A DNA stretch of 64,000 nucleotides. Source: Atriophallophorus winterbourni. Its lineage: Eukaryota > Platyhelminthes > Trematoda > Plagiorchiida > Microphallidae. The notes under the pieces are model-generated. The model ran no database searches. It was not told where the DNA came from and saw nothing but the letters and a program-made list of their open reading frames with translations. A program made the translations under genes and the position numbers. This document shows, piece after piece, positions 22,050 through 34,900 of the stretch (the first letter of the stretch is position 1; each line of letters opens with the position of its first letter). The stretch is taken from the NCBI GenBank assembly GCA_013407085.1, contig JACCGJ010008613.1, positions 1 to 64,000 on the forward strand, read 5' to 3'.

Positions 22050-24880
22050 TTGGACCTCATAGTTAAGGAAAAACAGTGTTCTTACTCGAGAGGGTTTAGC
22101 ACATAAACAACAGAAATGTTGAATAGCGAATTACGGACCCTGGTGTGTAGACGTGATAGGGGCGAACAAACTTTTTAATACTCAATGTCGTGACCTTGTC
22201 CACTCATTCAAACTTGGTTCCTCTTTCCTAATAGGTGGTACTACCTGCACTCTCAAAAAACCACACTCCCGCCTTAACTATCGTTGAAACCTTTAATTGC
22301 AAAATATACGTCTTTAATTGAGCCCCACCACTCAGCAAAACTCGCGTTGGCTAGCGGTCGTCTGTGAGGTATGAATATTAACAGCGATGGTAAAGACGTT
22401 TTCAAATGAGAGCATAAAATTTATCTTAGTTTGGAAATGTTTTCAAGCCACAAGAGATTGAACAATCGCATAAAAATTTAGTTTATTCCCTAGAACAAGA
22501 CGTGCGCTTCACTCCTCACTGTTTTATATGGAAGTTAAGAACAACTAAAGCAATAAGCGACATATTCACATCCACTCTAAGCGCTCAAATAACTCCAGCA
22601 GGAAACATGGACATAACGTGACGATACAATCGCGTAAGTTATCCAGCAGTAGCTTCGCGGTTTGAATTTTGTGTAAAACACAATCAATTAAAAGTGAATA
22701 AACAGATTAAAAAACTTCGGCTGTTACGTAGTTCCGAATAACACCGCGAGGAATGCTTTGTGTAATCCAGTGAGATCCGCTTTTTGTCGGAATGATAGAA
22801 AACCACTCGTTAAATTGAACAAGAGTGGATTGACTACTGGGTGAATTTTTAGTTCGATCTTTTCTGCACACTGTTTTTGTTTCTCTCTCTCTCTACCCAG
22901 AGAGTATATGTTCACACTTTTGTATGCACATTTGGTTTTGAAAATCGTGTTTTCTACAAAATTGTGTACGAAATATTCCACTCGGAAAGAAGTCTGCACA
23001 CTATTTATTGATCGCAACTGCTTTGTTTTTTAATAATTCACATTGAAATAAAACTAAACCTTTATCGAAATGAAATCCAACTGCGAAATCTAGTATTACG
23101 GGATCTGCTTTTTCATGTCTCGAAGTTTTCAGCAAACAAAATACGAGGTTGAATTTATCGACCAATCAACAAGAATGGCAATGCAAATGAGCGACATTCA
23201 TCCGGATACACGACTTGTTAATTTTTGAGCTCAGCGGAACGAAATTAGTCGCAAAAACGAACAAATAAGTCCGCGTTTGGAGCGAGAGAGACATGGGATA
23301 ATAAGATAAATTGATAAGAGAAAACGGTAATATCGATTTTGCGAATGTACAAGTGGGCCACCACTACGCGACGATTGGATTAGATAATCTAATTATGAAA
23401 AGTGGTATTTGTACGGAATTGAGCAATTTATCCAAGGGAACCATTGAGATGATTGATTGAGTTAAATGGTTGATGAAAAAATATGATTATTGGCAATCAA
23501 CTAAATTATTTTGGATCGATCACTTCATTCAGCTATTCCTTGATTTAAATGTTCATCCATCCATCCAGTCCATCAGCACGTTCGTAAATAATCTTCATTA
23601 GCCCAAATTGTTACACGAAGCAGTTCGACAAGGGTATTGGTTGAGTGATACTCATTCTGATTTCCAACTGCTCGGAATAGTTGCTCAGTCAAGGTGGAAA
23701 CTTAACGACTTTTAGTAAAGAGCAAACATTTGTACCATATACATTAATAGTGATGCTCTATTTACGACTACAATCCATACTGGGACAATATTAGTAATAA
23801 CATTATTAATCACACCTCATGCTGAACCGACTGGTTACATCATTCAGTCGATTGTAATCGCATCACCAGGAAGATGTTGCTTTCACAAATTTGTCAGTTT
23901 TTTTTAGCATTCTGAATATTTGCCACGTGTCAGCACACTATTGATTTTCGACTTGGAGCTCAATCGATTAAACGTGTCACAGAATTTAGAACAAAATCAA
24001 GTTGACTGACCTGATTGTGATGACCTTGAAAACGATGTCTGTTTTTGTGGTGGCTAACCGATATGCATCAAACACAAGACGAAACTAATTTATATGCATG
24101 GATTAGTTATACAAATCACAGGATAAGCTTGAACGCTGGAAATCTAATTCACTTCACCCGGTTTTACAGCAGTTCCACTTTGTATACACACATTGTAATT
24201 TTGTCGACCTATTTTTAGCTAAGAAAAAAAACGGGCCATAGAAATTATTGATCGCTAAATTCAAGTTGGCGAACAAAGTAAAATGGTCTGAGTGGGATAT
24301 CATCTCTTTTATCAACTCGAATAATTTCAGGCTAATCGCGTGATTTGAAGGCTTTTAAAACTCAAGGGCCTAGGGGCAAATCAAAAACAAAAAACCAACT
24401 AAAGCTAGCGCTGAATGACGAAATTTGATGTATAACAAACTACAGGCAGGGATGAGTGATTATTATTACATAGAAATTTCTGCACAAAATCAGCTCTGAT
24501 ATGTAAAACTGAGACATAAATATAGATATGTAGTTAGCATTTCATCGATTTCATAGCAAAAGCACCTCAAGAGTAGTTCAGTGTTGTGTATTATACGTTG
24601 CGAAAGAAGTCACAACGACTAAATGCTATGAAATAATAAAACAATTTTGATTGAAAAGAAACGGAAGGGGACTATGCGCATCTGAATACAACGCATACAC
24701 AACTGGGATGAGAGGCCCTCGATATCCGACATGCAAGTTTTATGTGTGCGCATACACTGGTACCATCACACATCGGATAGTACTGAAACAGCGTTGGTCG
24801 AGTAACTGAAGATGTGAAGTGTGTTATGTGTATACAGTTTCACACCTTTACATCAGAACAGATAAATAGTCGCTCCGTAG
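22050..24880. other. Long non-coding AT-rich stretch
   Basis: About 2.8 kb in which I recognise no gene or repeat except a short (TC)n run near 22881. Open frames are short and without motifs. Confidence 0.5.
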
Positions 24881-25024
24881 TCTTTAGCCTTGAGTTGTAT
24901 TGACTTCCGTTCTAGTGTGCGGAATCTTAACTTCGCGAGATTATACACATTGAAACCTTTGCATCTAATGGAAATAAATATACTATTGATAGTATACTCA
25001 AACCAACCAAGTATCATTCATCTA

Positions 25025-25250
25025 CAAGCTTGGGAGGAGCAGATACAGTTCTTGGCTGCTGAACACATTTGCGCAGCCAGCGTGCAACTGACGCCGAACG
25101 ACCGAATACTGTCTATCGCTGTAAGCGCAGCGGGAGAGATTGTTCCTCCCGAATCGAACTGTTTAGTCATTCGAAAAGTTGTGCAGCATGAAAAAATCAT
25201 GCGGTTGTGATGTACATCTATTGTCGACATCAACCGAAGGAGGCCAACAA
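25025..25250 (+). mobile_element. RTE 3'-tail fragment
   Basis: It aligns with the 3'-terminal ~230 bp of the 17.5-18.5 kb RTE copy. The frame gives FLAAEHICAASVQLTPNDRIL, then SAAGEIVPPESNCLVIRK, and ends near CCGAAGGAGGCCAAC. It is heavily 5'-truncated. Conservation of the reading frame past the usual RTE ORF end suggests that this tail was translated in the active element. Confidence 0.65.
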
Positions 25251-25589
25251 AAACTGGTTAATTTACAAGTCTGACAGATTGCATCTGCGTGAAGATACAG
25301 TTAATTTAGAGTGTCCTGTAAAGGACTAGAAGAAATGTATATGGTGAATGATATAGCAAAGTGACCTGACAAACGGTTAATTACCGGTGCCCATTAACGT
25401 ATTAAATACTGACCAATTACACATCCGTGCACGTGACAATCTCATCGCCATTACCATCAGAGGACCATCTAATAAATCATTTCTGTTAAAGTTCAACTCT
25501 CGGTTAGATCACATGAACAAAATCGCTCGATCGCTGTAACTGTCTATATTCCTCATACCCGCGTTAGGCTAACACTAAATATATATATA

Positions 25590-26490
25590 TATATCCAGGC
25601 TTATAGTTAAACGACATCCAGATACTGAGATCTTTTTCTGCGGTGGTCCAGACGAGATCTTGCGTGCCAAGCTAATACGTGTGGTGCAGAGACTTTCCAA
25701 GCCGCAGCATTTTACATTTCGCAGGATTAAATGGTAACTCATTTGACTGGTATCAACGTTACACAAATCCCGTTGTAATGCCATACAGTCATTAACAGAC
25801 CTGAAACGTTTCCATATTTTAATATCATCGGCATACAGTATCAAGTTACAACTAATATCCTCTATTATATCGTTCATATAAACCAAGAATAGAAGAGATC
25901 CAAGCACCGAGCCTTGCGGAACTCAACTCGTGACGTCTACTTTTCTAGAGAGGGTGCTGTAAACGTGAACTTGGACGTGTCTATCAGTAAGATAGTCCCT
26001 TATCCAATTCAGCAATATTCCCGTTATTCCATATGCTTCAAGCTTTTTTATTAAGATGTCATGGTTGACCCTATCGAATGCTTTGGAAATATCGATGTAG
26101 CAAGCATGTACAGCCTTACCTTCGTCTAGTGCCTTGATCCAATCCTCAAACGTTGTAAAAAGGTTAGAAGAAAGTAACAATTTCTTCGAAAACCGTGTTG
26201 TGCTGCGGTTAAAATAGGTTTTCAAAATGTTCTCTTATGCACGCAGTCACAATGCGTTCCGTTAATTTAGAGATCACCGGAAGTAGTGTTACCGGCCTGT
26301 AGCTTTGCTGTGTCTGAACGACTGCCGCCTTTATAGTTAGAAGTTATCATCCCTGCTTTCCAATGCGGTGATATTTTTCCATCATGTAGGCTGAGATTGA
26401 ATAAGCGCGTGAGAGGAGCAGTCAAAGCAATGCGACACCTGCGAAGTATGGCGGGGGTAATTTTGTCTGCACCAGGGAATCTTTATTTAA
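25590..26490 (-). mobile_element. CR1-like internal RT fragment
   Basis: Minus-strand sequence is close to the 53.3-kb CR1 from KITPAILRRC through CYIDISKAFDRVNHDILIKKL, the VLGSLLFLVYMNDI region and YADDIKIWKR, to KDLGIW. Small deletions cause frame breaks after VTS and after the YADD block. It lacks both the endonuclease and the element 3' end, stopping at a (TA)n run near 25580. Confidence 0.85.
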
Positions 26491-26994
26491 CAACCAATTT
26501 TCAATTTTTTTTTAAAAGTGTGATGTAATTGTATTCACCAGGAAATATGACGTTTGTGGAGTACACCTTAAAAAGGGTAGATCAAGGTGCCTTGATTTAC
26601 AACGATGATAGTGCGTAATCGATCACAATTACAATTGACATTAAAACTACACGTGTTTTTTATTATTGATTATTTTGCCCAGGGGACAAACGGAACATTT
26701 TACGATCGAATCCATCGGTTTTGTGGCAGTGCGAACTAGATCCTACTGTCGATATTGCCATGACAATAAGTGTTGTCAAGTGAACTTTATATACTCAACA
26801 TTAAGTGATTGCAGTAGGGAGGTGATTTTTGATTAAGCATCAAGATTGCATAGTTTACAAAATCCATATTGAATATCGGACTCTTTCAGTCAATGTCGAT
26901 CATTGATGTGCAATGCAGAATGCGAATTTTTTGCTTTCTTGCGCAGTTCGATTGGGCAATAACAACTTCTACTTGTCTAGTGTGCGCTTTATCT

Positions 26995-27835
26995 GCGTTC
27001 AACAGCTATCAGCTACACTCAGGAAGTGTGTCACGCCACGTAGGCATGACCATGATCAGGGGTAGATTTGCCTAATACACAACAATCCAATACAAGTGCA
27101 CACTCTCAATATGAGTTGATACTGTGGTCCACATGAGTAAAAGTACATAACTAATGGGGTAAATGCTTAACAATTTTTCAAGAAAAAAAACGAATTGAGT
27201 ATTTGGTATAAGGTGAATAAGAGTATCTACGTTCGCATCAGTGCTGAGCGCCAGATTATGGAGATTTTTACTCATCTACCTTATTAACTGCCAGTCCACC
27301 TGCCTTGGCAATTTCAACCGCCTCCTCATGTAGGCATTCGCTATACGGTTAAATTCAGCGTCTCAATATTTCCACCTTGTCCATATCGACGCTGTGGCCC
27401 ATATCTAAAACGTGCTCAGTCAAGGATGAATCACGAATAAGGGATTGATATTCCCTCGCATCCCGGGCTGTCTCTGGACACGCTTTCTGTGTTCTTCGAT
27501 TCTAGTATGAAGTTCCTTGGAGGTCTGCCATTTTTAAACACCCGAACAATCCTTACATTTGATTCTGTAGATGCTGTTCGTAACGCTAGATAAAAGTGTC
27601 TCACCTTTGAGGTGCATCAGAACAGAACGGATAGTTTTCCCTTTCTTATAAGTTTCGGTATGGCCGCCTGGTTCAAGATTCCACGTATCGCTTCGGATGT
27701 GCCTTTGCATACGGTATACAAACCGTATCTCGGTTATCCGAAACGTTTTGTAAAAAGCCAATTGATGAGGGTAAAATACCCATCGATTAAATAAGAGAAG
27801 AATTGGCGATATACGGTTCGTATACCGTATGTTAA
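26995..27835 (-). mobile_element. Penelope-like element fragment with broken GIY-YIG endonuclease
   Basis: The minus-strand frame 27761-27534 gives ITEIRFVYRMQRHIRS and IRSVLMHLKGETLLSS, then NSIYRIKCKDCSGV, the approach to the GIY-YIG endonuclease of Penelope-like elements. The next codon is a stop where Tyr of the YIG/YVG motif is expected. The frame resumes QTSKELHTRIEEHRKRVQRQ, shifts, and continues SLTEHVLDMGHSVDMDKVEI. An RT domain was not found upstream. The 3' flank to ~27000 is repeated in inverted orientation at 27850-27975. Confidence 0.75.
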
Positions 27836-28200
27836 AGGCACATCAGAGGCAATCAGTAGAATCATGTGTACCACAGTGTCAACTGACCATACCCGTTTTC
27901 ACTTGTGTTGGATTGTTGTGCACTAAGCAAATCGACCGCTGATAATGGTCACGCCTACGTGACGTGACTCACTGTAGACTTACTGTAGGCTGTTAGCCTT
28001 AAGGTGGTGGTGGGTTGACTACTATTTAGTCATGTTCCATGTCCTGACGATCACCGTTGATCTGACGAAGTTTCTGATTCAGAAGTGAAACATTACCCAA
28101 AACTGCTATAACTGATTGCAAACAAATTTCTTTCCATTATTAATTCATTGATGTTCCAAGACACTTTGGACCACGCGCGTCTACGTTCCCACCTTCAAAC
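27800..28200 (+). mobile_element. Second Penelope-like copy, head-to-head, with hammerhead-like motif
   Basis: Plus-strand 27805-27845 repeats the DIRFVYRM segment of the neighbouring copy. It then jumps to sequence matching the reverse complement of 27000-27150, giving a palindromic head-to-head pair with an internal deletion here. Downstream, at 28062-28090, lies CTGACGA, a TTCTG-ATT-CAGAA hairpin and GAAA, the order of a hammerhead core, in the sense orientation used by Penelope-like terminal repeats. Stem I and stem III are not convincing by eye. Confidence 0.5.
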
Positions 28201-28673
28201 ACTCTATATCTATATCCACCTCTACAGTTGACAAGTAAGTGTTCTCTTGACAGATGGACGTATGTTTGACAACGAGTTTCGTTATCGTTGAACCTGCCTT
28301 ACTGCGGACATGGCCCCAAACCATAGTAGCCTTCACTGTTGGATGTGAACCAAGAGCGAAAGTATTTCGCCATTTCTCGAACCAACAGCGGCAGGAAATA
28401 CTCCATTAGTATATCAGACGCACAAGATTCATCCAAGGCACCAAGTTTTGAACAACGCTAACGCTCATACATCGTGTGAACTGATTAGCCATAAGTCGCA
28501 TCCATAAGGCGGATCTCTACTTGGTAGGCACGTATTTTGATTTCACAGCTAATCCTAGAGCGGAACTGTAAAAAACGCATTACATACACACCCGACTCTT
28601 TCCTTCCCTACATCATTTACTTGACGGTAGCAAACTGGAAAGTCGAAATACATGAAGACACGAAAACATTCAA

Positions 28674-28949
28674 CTAGAGAAACCTGAATACCTGATCGTC
28701 GAACCGATAGCGTAAAACCTCCGGAAAATGCATGTTTTGTACAGCTTTTATCTCGAGATCGATTTTGCTAGCGAAATTACTGGCATTATCTAGAAACGTC
28801 GGTTGCATCGCGTAGTGGATGTCAGAAAAAAAGATGTCCATCAAAACCTGCTTCTTCAAAGGTTCACAAATAAAGTTTAAGAGATTCTTTAATGTAGACT
28901 CTGACTCCAGTTTATAGAGTAATTCTTTAGAAGTACGATCGTTTTTCAT
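28674..28949 (-). CDS. Orphan open frame, possible host exon next to a CR1 insertion
   Basis: 91 codons starting ATG at 28949. It is rich in Lys/Glu/Leu at the start (KELLYKLESESTLKNLLNF), then DIFFSDIHYAMQPTFLDNA. A GACGATCAG|GTATTC donor-like site lies near its end. Composition is protein-like but I recognise no family. The CR1 at 28980 begins 30 bp beyond its start. It could be an exon, a retroelement piece or chance. Confidence 0.25.
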   Translation of the reverse strand: MKNDRTSKELLYKLESESTLKNLLNFICEPLKKQVLMDIFFSDIHYAMQPTFLDNASNFASKIDLEIKAVQNMHFPEVLRYRFDDQVFRFL

Positions 28950-28979
28950 TTTAAAAACATGACCGAATCATTGTATCCA

Positions 28980-30608
28980 AATGCTATTGTTTAATCTCTC
29001 TTTAACCCAAAGTTTCGTTCCATGTGATTGGAAGAATGGCATCATTACCCCAATCTACAAAGGAGGAAACCGTTCCGAAGTATCCAACTATAGACCAGTA
29101 ACACTACTACCGGTGATATCTAAAGTAATGGAGCGCCTCGTTGCAAACAGCGTCACAAAACATCTGGAAGACAATTGCTTGCTCGCAGTCGAACAACACG
29201 GCTTCAGAAAAAGACACTCTTGCCTTTCAAACCTTCTGCTCTCCCTCGATGACTGGACACAAGCTGTAGACAAAGGTCTCACCATACACGCGTGTTATCT
29301 TGATATGTCCAAAGCATTCGATCGTGTCAACCACAGTCTGTTACTACAAAAAATGGAGCAATGTGGCATCAAGGGTTCATTACTAGCCTGGTTTGAGGAT
29401 TATCTCCGCGACCGTGTCATTCGAGTAAGGGTTGACGGTGCTTTATCACGACCCATTGCAGTAACGAGTGGGGTGCCGCAGGGATCAGTGCTTGGACCAA
29501 TTCTTTTCCTGATCTATGTAAACGACTTACCGAAACTTGTTCGCAGCAAAATCTTGTTATTTGCGGATGACATCAAGCTGTGGACACAAGTACGCACAAC
29601 TGAAGATTGCAGACAGCTTCAGCTGGACCTTGATGCCTTACAGAACTGGTCAGTTAGAAATGAACTACCTTTCAATTTCAGCAAATGCAAGGTATTGACT
29701 GTTGGAAGACATTTTGAGTTCTCTTACACCCTTGGTTCCCATATTCTTGAAAGCACTGACAAGGAGAAGGACTTGGGTGTGTGGGTGAGCAGCACGTTGA
29801 AACCGTCGCATAACGCCACAGCTGTCTATGAAAAGACGTCGCGAGTACTGCTTCTTCTAAAACGCGTGTTCGGGAGTTTCACGAAGCAAACTGTTCATCG
29901 AATAATTAATACGTACTTGAGGCCAACCATGGAGTATGCGGTTCAGGCTTGGTCACCCTGGCTACAGAAGGATATCAGTCTCTTGCAGAGAATATATCAT
30001 CGGACCACCAAGCTCGTACGTGGTTTAAAACATAAACAATACGAAGATCGGATTACAAGCCTCAATCTCTTCGACTCTCGCTACCGCCGTCTTAGAGGCG
30101 ACTTGATTCTTATGTTCAATATACTTCATACCCACAACCATCCCCTAAATCAACTATTCACACGACTACCACCACGAACAAGCCGGAGTCATAACTACAC
30201 AGTACTTATTCCCGACTCGAGGCTGAACTGTCGAAGGTATTTTTATTCTGTACGTGTATGTTTTACTTGGAACTCCCTACCCCGTAACGTTGCACATTCA
30301 CCCAACTTGGATATATTCAAATCGAACTTGGACAAATTCATGTCGACCAATCCAAACATTGAAACAATATATTCTGCATCATAAAGCTTTGAACCAATGC
30401 ATCGAAGTAAACTATACATATTTACCCTATCAAACCGGTTGAAAACAATTTCTGCTCTATGTATTTTTACGTGATTCCTGAACTAATCAGTAGGCAAACA
30501 AACCCCGTTTTACTATCTATGTTATTGTAATTCGCATATTATTCTGTGGTTTTTGTAAAGCTATGTGCTTTTTAAACCATTAAATTGAATTGAATTGAAT
30601 TGAATTAT
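28980..30608 (+). mobile_element. CR1-like element, 5'-truncated, RT frame open (467 codons)
   Basis: The frame 28981-30384 covers reverse transcriptase and the CR1 C-terminal region: GIITPIYKGGNRSEVSNYRPV, KHLEDNCLLAVEQHGFRK, CYLDMSKAFDRVNH (~residue 110), GVPQGSVLGPILFLIYVNDL, FADDIKLW (catalytic FADD ~residue 193), KDLGVWVSS, YAVQAWSPWLQKDISLLQRI, RRLRGDLILMFNIL. There is no endonuclease and no start of RT motif 0, so it is truncated and immobile by itself. The 3' UTR ends in four GAATT repeats at ~30589-30608, a CR1-type microsatellite end differing from other copies here. Confidence 0.9.
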
Positions 30609-30609
30609 G

Positions 30610-31880
30610 ATTCGCAGTTGTTTTATTCATATAATAACAATACCAACAATAATAATACTGAGAGAAACTTCAATTTCAAGGAAAATATCAAATTTCCTGA
30701 AAGCTCGTTTTAGACGTAATCTTAAATTTTGCACTAGGAATCGTTCCCAAAAATCGCAACCAGTACACTCTTTTCTGGTGGCATTGACAGCGCAGAAATA
30801 ACGGAATGATTTTCATGCGAGAGGATGAATTGCCCTCAGGGCACAATAAGGAAGATGTTTTCACCTTAACGAGCGGCAGGGATAGTTAGGGCTAGTGCTT
30901 ATAGGGGATATTGCCTCACCAGCAGGACAAGTTATGGGGTGCCGCAGATATTTTCCCAACCATATCGGACCCCATTTTAAAACTAATTGTGTTCAGGAAT
31001 TAAGACGGTCAAAAATTGAGTCTTCTCTGTTGCAATGGGCACGACTTTGTGATTCTTATTTGCGAGATGCAGTCAAGTCTAAACCCTCATCACGGCAAAT
31101 GTGTAAAATCGTTCATGAGGTAACTGCGACTGCATAGAACCAGATGAAAACTGGTTAGCCATTGCCGTCAGAAAGAAAGAAACTTCCACTGAAAATCTAG
31201 TACTGTCTAAAGGAGTTCCATTCGATGCTCATCCATGCACAATGAAGCGAAAATTAAAGGTATATATGATAGTGATCACAGCAACTGTCGTTTGATGGCT
31301 AATAGTGTATGGTTGGTAAATTGGTGAAATTTTCGCAGAATTTCCATTTTCGTAATATTTGTATTATTCAGATAAAGACCGCGGCAAGATTACGTTCACA
31401 TCGCGTCAAATAATTACAATAGATTGCATTAGAAATGTATAAACAAACGCCGCAATAAGAATGACGCCATAGCTCAAAAGTGAATCGCAATAGGAGCGGT
31501 CACACGTGCATAAAATCGCATATTATTCCTCATTACGTATTCTCTGCGATATGCAAATGCTGGGTTATTTTCTGATACGATGTCTATGGTTACAGAATCA
31601 GATAACGAAGACGCAACCCATAAGGTATACACATACGTGGGCAAGCTGAATAATCATTAGAATAAAACGAATTATTTGATTAATCGCGTGAGAAAATTGC
31701 AAAATAATTGCCGAGAACCCTGAGAATGCTACCTAGATTATTAATGCATGTGATCTCAATGCTCTTACGAAACGAGTAATAAAATCAAACGTTGAAGCGG
31801 TTGAGGTTTTGCGTTTCATCATTCCAAGGTGTATCTTCAATACCAACAGTAACACAATCACACATACCAACGTATTGTAT
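30610..31880. other. Non-coding region with one unassigned frame
   Basis: The plus-strand frame 30895-31137 (ELRRSKIESSLLQWARLCDS...) is protein-like in composition but has no recognised family. The rest is AT-rich without features. Confidence 0.35.
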
Positions 31881-31884
31881 CGCG

Positions 31885-31990
31885 AGGGTATGAAATCACA
31901 AACCCGATGCAGGCAAAGTGCCGCACAGTCATAGACCGCATGTGCGCTAAGATAGTGTCAGGTTGTCCTGTCCAAGCCCAGGCATGGAAC
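31885..31990 (+). repeat. Dispersed SINE-like repeat, copy S5
   Basis: It contains TATGAAATCACAAACCCGATG, GCCGCACAGTCATAGACCGC and GTGTCAGGTTGTC in consensus order. It stops after CCAAGCCC and has no 3' hairpin module. Confidence 0.65.
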
Positions 31991-31999
31991 ATCCGCAAT

Positions 32000-34900
32000 G
32001 GTCAAATTCAAATATACAACCCTCCAATGGCGTAGCCATTTTTCACCTGGATATCACGAAGATCTAATTTGAGCATATTTTGCGAAATGATTCAAACTCT
32101 GACCTTGGGACCGATTGAAATCGAACGTATTATGGGGTGTGTAACACCTCGACTACATGACATCATGTGAATGACGAAAAACCACTCTTAAGATATACTT
32201 CCAAGGTGTTCTCGATTATTTCCTAGCACCCTACTTCGATAGATCATATCCAGTCAATCAGAGACAAATTCAGACCCCCAATTTCAGAACTCGTTCTTAC
32301 AAACATGCAGCTCACATTCTCCCATTTGTAGGAAACAAACTGTTAAAACGCTACCGTTCATCTGAAGCAATAGATTAATGTTTGAAAGATTCACCGCCAC
32401 ACGGGGTTTGGGACACTATCCGTTTAGACCCGGCATGTGATTATTGATTTGATCAAGTTTGTACAGTTATGCCCTACGTGATTAATTGCACCAATCGCTC
32501 GTCAATGTCTGTACAAAAAATACGCACATGGTTGACAATGTTCTGTCCAGGGCGGGAGGGCGGTCGGTAAATTGGGGACAAGGGTTGTTGCGACAGAGTT
32601 AATTTTGTTGATTTCAAATCAAACCAGTCCTTACGGCTGACCGCTTCGAAATGTGCCTTTCTCAAAGTCGATTTTAGCGGAAAGGATTATTGGGTTATTT
32701 TAGAACGAAAATTCTATCGACAAAAAATTTCATCAGTAGAAAGAAAAATATTACATAAGAATGAGTACGAGAACAAAAGATTTTGAAAATAAGTTGGTGA
32801 TTAGTTGACAACGGATTCTGAATTAGTGAAAGTTTTCAGTGGCACATTTCGCAAAGTTTGTCATTCGATAGCATATGGGCTATCGACTAGTAAAGATGAC
32901 TAATATCTACTATTTTAAATTGAGGCAGTAATGCAGATATGTAATGAAGGCATACCTACAAGCTTTATTAATATCGTATACAACAAGAACCTTTGCGATT
33001 GAGTCCATGCAGATGATGAAGATCCTCTCGTTAATTCGTATACGATTACTTGAGTCTATGTAGAATATTAATCGTTAGATTAATAATAGCGAATTTATAC
33101 GTAACAACAGTAGTTTCGGAACTTGGTTCATCTGTGATATCGGAAAGGAACTTCATTGTAGCTCAAGGACAGAGTCAATAAAACAACGGTTTTAAGCTGT
33201 TTTATTGTACAAAAGTGAAATCTAAATTGTAAGGAATGAGAGAGTTTCTTAGTCTTCGATAACCATAAACATAGTGTGATCACATGAGTGAGCTGGTACT
33301 ATTGGGTAGATAACTTGACCTTCCACAGGTCTCTTTCGTAACAATTTAGATATGGAAAATATAAGTTAACACGCTTAAATCTCGTTGCATTGGTCATGTA
33401 GTACGGGTGTAAAACTATCGTTTCCTAACCCGGTTTTGTTTACCACTGTAAAATCGGAATGATATCGTTATGAAGTTGGCCAGACTCTCACTGAGTTGAT
33501 TCAGATAAAATCTTTGCGATCTAACTTGGCTGTATTTGGGACTATCGCCTCACTGGTTCGGGACTAGACGAAACAACTTCGCAGTAATTAATTTTTCTGA
33601 AAGGCATTGATCAAAATAATTTCAGTTAACCTGATGTATTCTTAAGCGGTGACGAAGAATTATTGTTGTGTTGCAGAGTAGTGAAAGACACATGAAGCTG
33701 CTGTGCTGTAGTTGCTCTGCAAGTTTCAAAGGACATGTAAATCCACCTACTAGTGTGCCGGGCATCTATGGTTTCCGTAACTAATTCAAATTTACCATGC
33801 GCTATTTATTTGGCGTTTGATTGGAATGATATTTAGAAATTCGAAACTTGCATTCAATAAAATATTGTTCTCGATTACGATGGTTGGAGAGCGGCTTTTA
33901 AAAAAGAATTAAATAAAAGACATGGTGAAATTGGTGGTCTGACTTGTCTTAAATCGATAACATTGAAAGTGCCATTATTAAGCTCACCGCGTATTAAACT
34001 TTGCCTCCAAATAAAATGACCAGTTGGTCGCACTAATCAAGGTGATGATGTAATTGAGGTGGTAGCGTTGGAAAACCTAACAGCGAATTGCATCTTGCAA
34101 ACTGGAAATTTGGAACTAACAATCGTCAAACATTAGTGGCTTGAAGAAATGCTCACATTTTGAAGCCACGATTGATAAACATTTACCGTAATCAAGCACT
34201 TATTTTATTGTGGGCAAATTAGAAGAACTAGAAAACATTCCGGATTGAGCAAATATAAGTATAAACCGGTGGTTGAGCGGAATAAACCATTATCAATAAC
34301 CTTTGAAAGATATAATTACACACAAGCTAGTTGAGTAAAGCTTATCAAGCCGAACCGTCCAAGTGACTAACACCTATAAATGCTTCCTAGAATTCGTTGT
34401 ATCGTATTTTGAATTGCCAACATAGCATAATAAATGATTCACATTTCTTTACTTAACCACTCAAGTAGCACAACCGATTGCTCCTTGTATATTTATACGA
34501 AAATGGCAATTATCAAATATGACATATTTACGCGCCCTTGAACTATTCCCACAGGAGTAAAGCATACATTTTCCTCGACTCTCGAGTGTAGGTCATTCAC
34601 ACTAACGCCTCGGTCACATGGTCATCATAACCTGACCACAAACGAGATAACAAATCTATGAACCAACTTTGTTGATCTCTAACGTATCTAACCCTGTGAC
34701 ATAAAATCAAATTTTCAGCCTCATCCAAGCGTTGCATGCATCATTTCACCGACCTGAACGAAATGTAACGAAGTCTCGCACGAGTGAATGCGGAGGAATA
34801 TTGATTAATTCGCTATCACAAATGAGCATTCACTATGGCTACGCTTGAATGCAAAACAGTCCGCTGACGTGAGTTTCGTGTGAAATTCGTGTCGTAACGA

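Noticed and set aside
32474..32665. Short similarity SRKDWFDLKS to ribosomal protein eS1 (S3a)
   Set aside because: Only about eight residues resemble the family and the rest diverges at once; treated as chance.
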